This document shows positions 1 through 6,713 of a stretch of 64,000 nucleotides of DNA, piece by piece (the stretch's first letter is position 1; each line of letters opens with the position of its first letter). Under the pieces are notes generated by a model. It worked only from the letters and a program-made list of their open reading frames with translations, was not told where the DNA came from and did not search any database. The DNA comes from Hungatella sp. (GTDB lineage: Bacteria > Bacillota > Clostridia > Lachnospirales > Lachnospiraceae), in contig JAAWBS010000037.1 in the NCBI GenBank assembly GCA_022792815.1, positions 1 to 64,000 on the forward strand, given 5' to 3'. The position numbers were made by a program, and so were the translations under genes.

Positions 1-666
1 CAGGCTCATGCCCTTCTGGTAACGCATTCTCAGCACCTCCGGCTGTCTCCCTGGCAGAGAATCCACACAGGCCCACAGCTCCCGTCCCAGTTCCTCCTGC
101 TGCCTCTTTTCCAGGATTTCCTCTTCCAGACAGCCGGGAGCCGCCACCAGATCCCCCACCGTGACGGAAATTCCCGCAACGGGGCCGTCCGGACCGGCCA
201 CGGGACTGTCCAGGCTTCCCAGGCTGGCCTTACGGATATTCGCTCTGATCTCCCTGACCTGCTCCATGGTAAGTCCCAGATAATACCTGATCTCTGCGTC
301 TGATGGCTCCCGGCCGCAGGCTGCCGAAAAATCAGAGACAAACCGCTCATACCTCCGCACATCCTCCAGGCAGTGGACCGGGAGCCTGAAACAGCTGCCG
401 CTGTTCTGAATGTAACGCACCATCCTCTGCCGGATCCAGTTCTCCGCATAGGTCAGGAACTTCACTCCGCGCTCCGGATCATAGCCGTCAATGGCAGGAT
501 ACAGAGCCAGGCATCCCTCCTGCTCCAGATCCTCCAGCTCCGCCAGCCCTTTGTATCTCCAGGCTACGGTATGGATAAATCCCTTTACCTGGGAATAAAG
601 CCGCTCCATGTTTTGCGCCGTGCCCTCCCCGGCCTTAATGAGTATGACAAGCTGTTCATTTGACAT
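1..666 (-). CDS. Sigma-70 family RNA polymerase sigma factor, 3' end cut by window
   Basis: An open frame of 222 codons starts at an ATG at 664-666 and runs off the window with no stop, so the protein is partial. Region 2 is clear: an ELEDLEQEG stretch, then DPERGVKFLTYAENWIR and RYIQNSG, ending in FRLP, as in sigma-70 regions 2.2-2.4. A region 3-like helix (EIRYYLGLTMEQVREIR) follows, and region 4 begins at LPGRQPEVLRMRYQKGMSL. Proteins of this type in mobile elements and phages usually switch on a later gene set. It lies downstream of the repeat field at 803-1107, in the same direction as the replication genes. The family call is firm; which promoters it serves is unknown. Confidence 0.85.
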   Translation of the reverse strand, partial: MSNEQLVILIKAGEGTAQNMERLYSQVKGFIHTVAWRYKGLAELEDLEQEGCLALYPAIDGYDPERGVKFLTYAENWIRQRMVRYIQNSGSCFRLPVHCLEDVRRYERFVSDFSAACGREPSDAEIRYYLGLTMEQVREIRANIRKASLGSLDSPVAGPDGPVAGISVTVGDLVAAPGCLEEEILEKRQQEELGRELWACVDSLPGRQPEVLRMRYQKGMSL

Positions 667-802
667 ATCGCCAGTGCCTCCCCTATAATGGATTTACCAG
701 CCAAGGCATCCGGAGAAGCGCCGGTCTGTACCAGCTCCGGGAATCTGCTGCCTCTCGGAGCTGTCTGGCGTCAAATCCAGGAAGGCAGCAGGCTCCGGCA
801 TA

Positions 803-1107
803 TTGCAACGTTGCGTTTATTTGTCGGTTTTGGAAAGCAACGCTGCGTTTGGATTGACACTCGGATTTACTCAGATTAAAACAAGCCTTACCATTGGGGA
901 TTCTGGAGACAGGCAGCAGGCTGCTGCAAAGAAACAGAATCCGTTTCCGAACGCTGCGTTGCAATGGATGTTAAGATTTGTTAGGGTTAAACGCAACGTT
1001 GCCATTGGCGATGATCCAGCAGGAATGACGGAAACAGGCTGAAAATAGCGGATTCTTTGCCATTGGGAGGTATTCGTTTCGTTTTTGAAATGCAACGCAA
1101 CGTTCGC
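803..1107. repeat. Iteron-like field: five copies of a GCAACGYWGCGTT-type repeat
   Basis: The gene-free stretch 667-1128 holds five variants of one short, partly palindromic word: 803-818 (TTGCAACGTTGCGTTT), 837-850 (GCAACGCTGCGTTT), 950-962 (AACGCTGCGTTGC), 989-1003 (AAACGCAACGTTGCC) and 1092-1107 (GCAACGCAACGTTCGC). Three CCATTGG words are interspersed at 891, 1002 and 1060. Spacing is irregular, which excludes a CRISPR array. The field lies behind a PrimPol-helicase gene and ahead of a sigma factor gene. That suits a replication origin with iterons, or operator sites for the sigma gene. The repeats are seen directly; the role is inferred. Confidence 0.7.
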
Positions 1108-1128
1108 TATTCATGTTTGTTTTCGATT

Positions 1129-1485
1129 TTATCCTTTCCCGGGCATGTCCGTTGCCTCCCTCATGAGCTCCTGTGCCAGTTTTGCATCAAGATATAAGAC
1201 AGAAATGGAATGCTCTCCCTGCCTGCTGCCGTTGAAGACGTCCTCAAGCTCTTCCAATTCAAACTCTCCGAAAGTCTCTAAGATACAGCGAACGCTGCAG
1301 CCCTGTTTCTTTAATTCTGTTTGGATCCCTTCGATCAGATCTTTATCCGTTCCATGGAATGCGGGAGCCATGATCGTCTGTATCGGTCTGTGGAAGCAAG
1401 TGCCCCGGCTATCGCAATACTCCACCATAAGATTCCTTGTCACGGCGGGGATACCTACCGAACGGAGTAAGTCAGTCATCAGCAT
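1129..1485 (-). CDS. Hypothetical protein of a mobile element (118 aa)
   Basis: Not recognised. It is a small soluble protein with an acidic central stretch (ETFGEFELEELED) and no membrane segment. Its start overlaps the stop of the 86-aa gene upstream by 7 bases (ATGCTGA), so the two are probably translationally coupled. It is the last gene before the repeat field at 803-1107. Its position in the replication module suggests an accessory role in replication or element control, but nothing in the sequence shows this. Confidence 0.6.
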   Translation of the reverse strand: MLMTDLLRSVGIPAVTRNLMVEYCDSRGTCFHRPIQTIMAPAFHGTDKDLIEGIQTELKKQGCSVRCILETFGEFELEELEDVFNGSRQGEHSISVLYLDAKLAQELMREATDMPGKG

Positions 1486-1739
1486 TCGCTCGCCACCTCG
1501 CTTTCCTCATGTTTTGTCCCTAAGGCTTTCATATGCTCTTCATACAAGCCCTTGATGTTGGTCAATACACAGACATCACCATAAGCGTTTACCAGCGCCT
1601 GGGCTCCCAGATCCGCAAGCATTCCTGCCAGCTGGAACTCGTCGGCCGGTTTCTGCTCCCTGATCTCCTCTGCGATCAGCCGGGCGGCCTCTACCTTGAA
1701 ATCCCGGAAGATGATCCGGTTAAAATCTCCAAATATCAT
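1479..1739 (-). CDS. Hypothetical protein of a mobile element (86 aa)
   Basis: Not recognised. The N-terminus (MIFGDFNRIIFRDFKVEAARLI) is followed by mostly helical sequence. There is no signal peptide or membrane segment. It is coupled to the 118-aa gene downstream by a 7-base overlap, and is separated from the upstream primase-helicase gene by about 160 bases that hold the inverted repeats at 1755-1900. It is kept as a gene because of the overlap, the direction shared with its neighbours and its amino-acid composition. Confidence 0.55.
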   Translation of the reverse strand: MIFGDFNRIIFRDFKVEAARLIAEEIREQKPADEFQLAGMLADLGAQALVNAYGDVCVLTNIKGLYEEHMKALGTKHEESEVASEC

Positions 1740-1754
1740 TATCGCTCTCCTCTC

Positions 1755-1900
1755 TTTACTCGTTGGGTTTCCTATATACAGCGGCTAAGTCAACGAGTAA
1801 ACGAAAAAGCCTTGATTTAAGCGGCCTCGCTTTACTGGAGGCCCCCCCTCCAGTAAATAGAACCATTGAAAATACGGGATTTTTTATTTACTCGTTGACT
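1755..1900. repeat. 14-bp inverted repeats around an 11-bp stem-loop
   Basis: AGTCAACGAGTAAA at 1788-1801 is the exact reverse complement of TTTACTCGTTGACT at 1887-1900. A third partial copy, TTTACTCGTTG, lies at 1755-1765. Between the arms is a perfect hairpin: TTTACTGGAGG at 1831-1841, a loop of five C, and CCTCCAGTAAA at 1847-1857. The word CCTCCAGTAA also recurs inside the 3' end of the primase gene. The hairpin could terminate transcription after the primase gene. The outer repeats look like protein-binding sites. Confidence 0.65.
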
Positions 1901-1903
1901 TTT

Positions 1904-3751
1904 TCACTGGCTGTAAGGGAGGGCCTCCAGTAAGCGGATAAAATACTTCTTACTCTCCCCATATCCAATTGACCATGTTTTTATTTTTCCATCATGCTTT
2001 AAATCAGCTTTTGCATTTTTAAGTGAGTTTTTGCTGATATTCATTACCTTGGCCATCTCGTCCAGCTCCGACACTTCTTTTTCTCCATCTTTAAGGAAAT
2101 CCAGTATGAAATTTACGGCCTCGTCCCTTTGGGGCTTCTGCCTGGTATTAAAGGATTCCTCTACCACAAAGTCCTTGTCCCGTTTGGTAGTATGGCCTTT
2201 AAAGACGATTCTTTCATCTTCAATGGCAAACAGTATGGTTTCCTCTAATGGCCCGTAATTTGATTTCTCATGGGTCAGATAACGCACCCCGGCTTCATTG
2301 GTATTCCCCAACATCAGCACGCTTCTTGATATGTCCCAGATGTCAGCGCTGTCAGCAATCCTTTTGCGTCCCCAGACTCCAGACTGCTTATTTGCATGTT
2401 CTACAATCAGGAAGCTTGTCCCATATTTTTCACCGTAGCCGATCAAGGGCGCCAGGCAGCTCCTCATTGCGTTCCTGTCGCCCATTCTGATCTCTGGTGG
2501 CACAAACGCCTGGATTGGGTCGAATATACACAATGCCGGCCTGTGGTAATCGAGTAACCGCTCCAGATAAGGGCTGTTAAATTTCACATCCTGGAAACGT
2601 TTATCCGCCACATCGATGGACAGAATGTTTGACAGGTCGGCTCCGTTCTTGCGCAACCGTCTTTTCAGGGTGTACTCATAGGAATCCTCTGCCGAAAAGA
2701 ACATGACTTTCTTAGGCTTCCCCTTTGCCCAGTCTTCAGGGGCGTCGTACTCCAAAAAGCTCCCACTTCCGCTGCTTACCGCTGCTGCAATGGCACACCA
2801 TACCGTTGTCTTGCCTGAACCGCCGTCACCAGCCAAGGACGTGATCTGATACCTTGGTGCATAACCCGGGATCAGCCATTCGGGCTGCTTTTCCTCTACC
2901 TTGTCCATAACCGCCATATCCAGGCTGTTGCTTCTGCACCTTTGAAAGCTTCCGGTTTCCGAACTATACCTTGCCCTGTATGGCCGTTCCTCCCTCCAGC
3001 CTCTATAAATGGCTGGGAATACCTGTTTTTCCAGCTCCCGATCTGAGAGGGGAGGACTGCAGCACTTTTCATTTTCGGCCCTGACTGCCGCCTGTATGGC
3101 CTCATCGGATAATCCTTTTGCTTTCAAGGATCCAATAAGCTTTATGAGCGTGCCTGTTCGTTGCCCCGTTGGGATACTTAATCTCAATTGAAATCCTCCG
3201 GCACCACCAAAAGAATCTGTCTGGCAGATAAAATCATACACGGTCCCGTTGGCGTTGGCTATTGGAGGCGGGAAGGGGCAGAGCCATTTATAAGTGTTTC
3301 CATTGGGGTGTATGCTGGGAGGGGCCACAATGTAGCCGCCTTCCCCTCTCACGTCCACGCCTGGGAGAAGATTGCTCCGGTTCCTTCCCTGGCCATAATA
3401 GAACATATGTATGCCGCCCCTGCCCGTCCTTACTGTTGCCGTCTTAGGAAAATCCGTCTTCCTTTGGACGAGCCATTTCCTGGCCTCCTCCGGCCCGTGC
3501 TTATTGTTTTTATCGTCCTCGTCCAGATCCAGAACCAGGAGGCCTCTCGAAACAGCTCCCGTGGCAATCCCGATATTGTAAAGGGGATTGCCGTCCCACC
3601 AGGCATTGATCTGTTGAGGGGCGGTTGTTGCGCTCTTGAAACCGTCAGACGTGGCAGGGACCTTATTATGCGGTTTCAGAGGAAACACTGCAAAGCCCAG
3701 AGCGGCGTATTTCATGGCCCATTCTTTCATGGTATTGTTTTTTAAGCTCAT
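1904..3751 (-). CDS. Bifunctional PrimPol (AEP primase) and AAA helicase, replication initiator
   Basis: The 615-aa protein has an N-terminal primase-polymerase domain of the archaeo-eukaryotic type. It shows the GFAVFPL start motif, the catalytic acidic pair D75-L-D77 and the RTGRGGIHMFY motif with His115. A linker leads to a RepA/DnaB-like AAA ATPase with Walker A GDGGSGKTT (308-316), Walker B near 407-411 (ALCIFD) and an EHANK motif. The C-terminus looks like a small winged helix. Such fusions prime and unwind DNA at the origin of plasmids, phage satellites and integrative elements. The gene follows the excisionase-like gene by 34 bases and precedes two small genes and the repeat field, as expected of a self-contained replication module. 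Confidence 0.88.
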   Translation of the reverse strand: MSLKNNTMKEWAMKYAALGFAVFPLKPHNKVPATSDGFKSATTAPQQINAWWDGNPLYNIGIATGAVSRGLLVLDLDEDDKNNKHGPEEARKWLVQRKTDFPKTATVRTGRGGIHMFYYGQGRNRSNLLPGVDVRGEGGYIVAPPSIHPNGNTYKWLCPFPPPIANANGTVYDFICQTDSFGGAGGFQLRLSIPTGQRTGTLIKLIGSLKAKGLSDEAIQAAVRAENEKCCSPPLSDRELEKQVFPAIYRGWREERPYRARYSSETGSFQRCRSNSLDMAVMDKVEEKQPEWLIPGYAPRYQITSLAGDGGSGKTTVWCAIAAAVSSGSGSFLEYDAPEDWAKGKPKKVMFFSAEDSYEYTLKRRLRKNGADLSNILSIDVADKRFQDVKFNSPYLERLLDYHRPALCIFDPIQAFVPPEIRMGDRNAMRSCLAPLIGYGEKYGTSFLIVEHANKQSGVWGRKRIADSADIWDISRSVLMLGNTNEAGVRYLTHEKSNYGPLEETILFAIEDERIVFKGHTTKRDKDFVVEESFNTRQKPQRDEAVNFILDFLKDGEKEVSELDEMAKVMNISKNSLKNAKADLKHDGKIKTWSIGYGESKKYFIRLLEALPYSQ

Positions 3752-3785
3752 TCTTCTCTCGATTCTTAATAGATTTTCCTGCTGC

Positions 3786-4001
3786 TTATACTCCGGTAAG
3801 GTTGTTCAGGTACTGATCAATCTTTACTCGGTCCCAGAGGACGCGCTTCCCGACCTTCACTCTGGCCCCGATCTTGTCTCCAAGCTCCATGGCCTTGTTG
3901 CGTCCCAAGTTGGTGTAGGCCCGTAATTCTTCCGTATCCATTAGGCGATTTTTTCCTCCGGATACTATGGTTGGTTCCATGTTTGTTTTTCTTGCTCTCA
4001 T
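3786..4001 (-). CDS. Excisionase-like helix-turn-helix protein (71 aa)
   Basis: A small basic protein with a MerR/excisionase-type fold: LMDTEELRAYTNLGRNKAME forms the helix-turn-helix and GARVKVGKRVLWDRVKIDQYL the wing and closing helix. Proteins of this class direct excision by an integrase or act as transcription regulators (AlpA/Xis). The start is supported by AAAGGAG eight bases upstream of the ATG. It is the first gene of the leftward module, transcribed from a TTGACA/TATAAT promoter that faces away from the XRE repressor gene. No integrase partner lies in the window. Confidence 0.75.
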   Translation of the reverse strand: MRARKTNMEPTIVSGGKNRLMDTEELRAYTNLGRNKAMELGDKIGARVKVGKRVLWDRVKIDQYLNNLTGV

Positions 4002-4038
4002 TGCGTGTTCTCCTTTATCTTTATTTATTTATGTTTAT

Positions 4039-4120
4039 ATTATATATTTTATTTGATATTTGTCAATATATATTTATATTAACATCTTCTATTGACTTTC
4101 TTGGCAAATAATGATAGTAT
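4039..4120. promoter_or_regulatory. Divergent promoters of the element's lysis/lysogeny-like switch
   Basis: Leftward: TTGACA (complement of 4061-4066), 16-base spacer, TATAAT (complement of 4039-4044), serving the excisionase-primase module. Rightward: TTGACT at 4092-4097, 17-base spacer, TAGTAT at 4115-4120, serving the XRE gene. The two are about 25 bases apart in very AT-rich DNA, so a repressor bound between them could control both. Confidence 0.65.
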
Positions 4121-4167
4121 TTTCATAAACAATGATAAACTAAATATTTTTTGGGAGAGGTAAAAAT

Positions 4168-4824
4168 ATGGCCACATTTAAACCGGATAGATTAAAAGAA
4201 TTGAGGAAGGATACAAATCTGACACAGAAACAATTTAGTGAGTCCATCGGGTGTACCATGGCTTCTTTATCTGCCTATGAAAACGGCTCAAAATTACCGC
4301 CTACCCAGACCCTCATAAATATATCGAATCAATATGGTTGTTCTATTGACTGGCTCATGGGACTAAAGGATGAAAAGGATTATGATAACTCGGAGAATAC
4401 GATCAAGACATACTCAGATTATATTAAAAAGCTCTTCCTTCTCCAGTCCTCGCCAATCACGGTTGAAAAAGGTTGCGATTGCAGCAGCCCGACAAAAAAT
4501 TTAGAAGGCTGCAAAGGTCTTGCGTTTCATGATCCCGTGATAAAAGTATTCCTGGAGAGCTGGGATAAAATATATAAGCTATATAGTGATAGCACTATTG
4601 ACAATACAATATATGAAGCCTGGAAAGAAAAAATCATACGGGATTTTAAATATCCCATATTACAATCAGACAGTGACCGGGAAATCTTTTATCAGAACTG
4701 TAACCCCTTTGGTAGAGGTTTTGCTGAAGCTCCAGAATATGATTGTATTCTATCAGCTTTAGAGGTTGTAAACTTACCCATATTGAAGGATCCAGATTTT
4801 CTGAAAGATGGATCAGAGGAATAA
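4168..4824 (+). CDS. XRE/Cro-CI family transcriptional repressor
   Basis: A 218-aa protein with an N-terminal helix-turn-helix at about residues 6-60: RLKELRKDTNLTQKQFSESIG, then MASLSAYENGSKLPPTQTLINI and the closing DWLMGLKDE. The remaining 150 residues are AT-rich in codon use and match no domain I know; they lack a Ser-Lys LexA/CI-type protease pair. The start has a good GGGAGAGG site. It is divergent from the excisionase-primase module, the classic position for the repressor of a prophage, satellite or integrative element. Confidence 0.8.
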   Translation: MATFKPDRLKELRKDTNLTQKQFSESIGCTMASLSAYENGSKLPPTQTLINISNQYGCSIDWLMGLKDEKDYDNSENTIKTYSDYIKKLFLLQSSPITVEKGCDCSSPTKNLEGCKGLAFHDPVIKVFLESWDKIYKLYSDSTIDNTIYEAWKEKIIRDFKYPILQSDSDREIFYQNCNPFGRGFAEAPEYDCILSALEVVNLPILKDPDFLKDGSEE

Positions 4825-4831
4825 GCTTCTT

Positions 4832-5072
4832 TTCTGTGCCTTTTCAAAATACAGAAACAGACCAAAGGCTCCCAGACAATCCTGGGAGCCTTAACCTTTG
4901 TTGTATTCTAATTGGGATAAGAACTTTTTCAGAGTCCCCACTGATCTCATAAATCAAGACTTCCGATCTCCAGTCATTGCATTGTGTCTCTGTACCTTTT
5001 TCTGTACCTTTTTAAAGTACAGAGACAAACAACAACAAACAAAAGGTTCCCAGGAAATCCCTGAGAACCTTG
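4832..5072. repeat. Tandem diverged copies of a 60-70 bp module, each ending in a hairpin
   Basis: This gene-free stretch (4825-5201) holds two diverged copies of one module, 168 bases apart. The words starting TTCTGTGCC (4832) and TTCTGTACC (5000) match at 26 of 31 positions, and every difference is a transition. Each is followed by a hairpin: AAGGCTCCCAG/CTGGGAGCCTT (4865-4892) and AAGGTTCCCAG with CCTGAGAACCTT (5043-5071). The second copy also has a perfect arm pair TGTCTCTGTAC (4985-4995) and GTACAGAGACA (5017-5027). The first hairpin probably ends XRE transcription. Duplication at an element boundary could mark attachment-site or target-gene remnants. Confidence 0.6.
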
Positions 5073-5160
5073 ATTTTCAGTCCTGCATAAACAGTAAAAA
5101 ACACAGATAAAACCGACACTATTCTAACAAGAGTTGAGTGCTAATTCTTCTAAAAAATTA

Positions 5161-5184
5161 CAGGAGACCAAAATTGGTCTCCTG
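5161..5184 (-). terminator. Rho-independent terminator after the methyltransferase gene
   Basis: CAGGAGACCAA (5161-5171) pairs perfectly with TTGGTCTCCTG (5174-5184). Read leftward, the stem is followed by TAATTTTTT. It lies 18 bases past the methyltransferase stop. Confidence 0.8.
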
Positions 5185-5201
5185 CCAAGCAATGACTGTC
5201 A

Positions 5202-5855
5202 TCAGCACACTGCTCCCGTATGGGCTACAGTATGATTAGAATATGTTTCCCATGTCGGCTCATAATCAGCAGTAGCCTGATTTCCCCACATATCCCATCC
5301 CTCACGTACACCTCGTGCAAAAAGTTCAATTCGCGGACCCTGGCTGCATGCCTCGATGATTGGTATAATCTCATCTGGTTTACGGCTATGCTCCCTCTTC
5401 ATTGCCCGAATCAGATTTATCTGTGATCTGGCAGGCTGCAGCGTTCGGTTAGGAGCACTTTTTTTCTTAATACCAAAAAGAATCAGCTCCGTAACATTTC
5501 TAAAATAAAATCCTACTCCTCTTCCATCTGGTCCACCATCCTTACGAACCTTTTCCCAAACAAGATTGCCTTTATACTCAAAGCCCCAGGCATCCATAAC
5601 CGCAAGTCCATCCGGAAGCAGCGCATTGGGCACCCACAAATATAAATGCGCCTTATCCCCTGTTATGTATGACACAGGTAATGCCTTAATATCCTCTATT
5701 GTCATGGTCTCATACCTGGTAAGCCGCTTATGCTCCGGAGCGACTTTTCCTGTTCTGTTCTGAAACTGCCATGGCGGATCTGCATAGATCGTATTATATT
5801 TTTTCCCCTCTGTAAATGCCTGTAAATCTTTTATAGTACTCGCCAAATCTGCCAT
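5202..5855 (-). CDS. MT-A70 family adenine-N6 DNA methyltransferase
   Basis: Predicted to add a methyl group to adenine N6 in the site cut by the neighbouring nuclease. The catalytic DPPW motif is in YNTIYADPPWQF near the N-terminus. The SAM-binding and fold residues follow in HLYLWVPNALLPDGLAVMDAWGFEYKGNLVWEK, and the C-terminal signature is in KPDEIIPIIEACSQGPRIELFARG. An in-frame TTG at 5879 would lengthen it by eight residues; the ATG at 5855 with GGAAG just upstream is equally plausible. Either start overlaps the nuclease gene by 62-86 bases, an unusually long overlap. Base composition is AT-richer than the housekeeping genes, which suggests transfer. Confidence 0.85.
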   Translation of the reverse strand: MADLASTIKDLQAFTEGKKYNTIYADPPWQFQNRTGKVAPEHKRLTRYETMTIEDIKALPVSYITGDKAHLYLWVPNALLPDGLAVMDAWGFEYKGNLVWEKVRKDGGPDGRGVGFYFRNVTELILFGIKKKSAPNRTLQPARSQINLIRAMKREHSRKPDEIIPIIEACSQGPRIELFARGVREGWDMWGNQATADYEPTWETYSNHTVAHTGAVC

Positions 5856-6525
5856 ATTCTTCCACACATCCCTTTCCAATACCTATTGCTAAAATCGGAC
5901 ACCCACCATTGCGGCGTGAATCAAGTCTGTAAATCAGTTTTCCTATCCAAGTAGTACTGGCTCCGTATTTTTTCATCAAAAGCTGCCCGTTATCATCTTT
6001 TTCGTTTTTAAAAATATCGTTCAGATTTTCCGATCTTGTCACGATTACACCCACATCAATCAGCCCACATTCAAAATAGGTTCTCATCGCCAACAAATCC
6101 CGATCAAACGTCTGATCTTTGCTATTCCATTCCAAGTCAAAAGCAACTCTGTTTTTCAAAAAATCGATGTTATGTCCGTCAATATATCCGGTAATTGTCT
6201 CGATCTCATAGGGTTCGTCCGCAAATTTTCCTCTTCTCTGGACTGTCTGTCTCGGATATTTTTTTACGATTAAATCTCCGCTAATTCGTATCTCTCTCCA
6301 CCCGTAGGGATATAAAGCATCATCGAATTTTTTGGGAATTGGCGATTCATTTCCTCCTGCCCTCTTTATATCTGTCAAAGTAAGACGTAATTTCCGCAGG
6401 CACTCTTGAATCTCTTTCCATTCTTCCGGAAACGCATCATGCAAAATTTCTAATGCATGTCCATAATTATAGAATTCAAATCTGTCACATATATCTGGAG
6501 CTATGTATTTTTCAAAATCTGTCAT
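5794..6525 (-). CDS. BglII/BstYI-like type II restriction endonuclease
   Basis: A 243-aa protein recognised by its resemblance to the BglII endonuclease family. The likely metal-binding core is HNIDFLKNRVAFDLEWN, followed by SKDQTFDRDLLAMRTYFECG, where the acidic residues and the E-x-N triplet take the place of the D..E-x-Q active site of BglII. It lies directly upstream of, and overlaps, an adenine methyltransferase gene, which completes a type II restriction-modification pair. Its recognition sequence cannot be read from the sequence; BglII and BstYI cut within GATC-centred sites. No controller (C) protein gene is seen. Confidence 0.75.
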   Translation of the reverse strand: MTDFEKYIAPDICDRFEFYNYGHALEILHDAFPEEWKEIQECLRKLRLTLTDIKRAGGNESPIPKKFDDALYPYGWREIRISGDLIVKKYPRQTVQRRGKFADEPYEIETITGYIDGHNIDFLKNRVAFDLEWNSKDQTFDRDLLAMRTYFECGLIDVGVIVTRSENLNDIFKNEKDDNGQLLMKKYGASTTWIGKLIYRLDSRRNGGCPILAIGIGKGCVEEYGRFGEYYKRFTGIYRGEKI

Positions 6526-6663
6526 TTATCTCCTGCCTTTTCATCTGTATTTAAATATTTCTGTTCTGCTTCCTATATCATTGTCTATGATACCACACCT
6601 GAAGATCTACTTCAAGTTATACAAAATATTTCCCTTCTTACTCAAATAGCTGCTTATTACAGC

Positions 6664-6698
6664 ACTCCTGAGTCAACCACTCTGATTAACTCAGGAGT
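6664..6698 (-). terminator. Hairpin between the restriction pair and the GH31 gene
   Basis: ACTCCTGAGT at 6664-6673 pairs perfectly with ACTCAGGAGT at 6689-6698. It lies 16 bases past the GH31 stop, reading leftward. There is no long T-run, so terminator activity is uncertain. The rest of 6526-6713 shows nothing else. Confidence 0.45.
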
Positions 6699-6713
6699 AT
6701 AAAACAGTGACAT

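Noticed and set aside
683-964. A 93-codon minus-strand frame in the repeat field
   Set aside because: No ribosome site, and its codons are made of the repeats themselves.
803-1107. CRISPR array
   Set aside because: Repeats are only 13-16 bases, diverged, in both orientations and at irregular distances; no cas genes.
5136-5144. GAGTGCTAA, a half CIRCE (HrcA) element
   Set aside because: The matching left half TTAGCACTC is absent and no chaperone gene follows.
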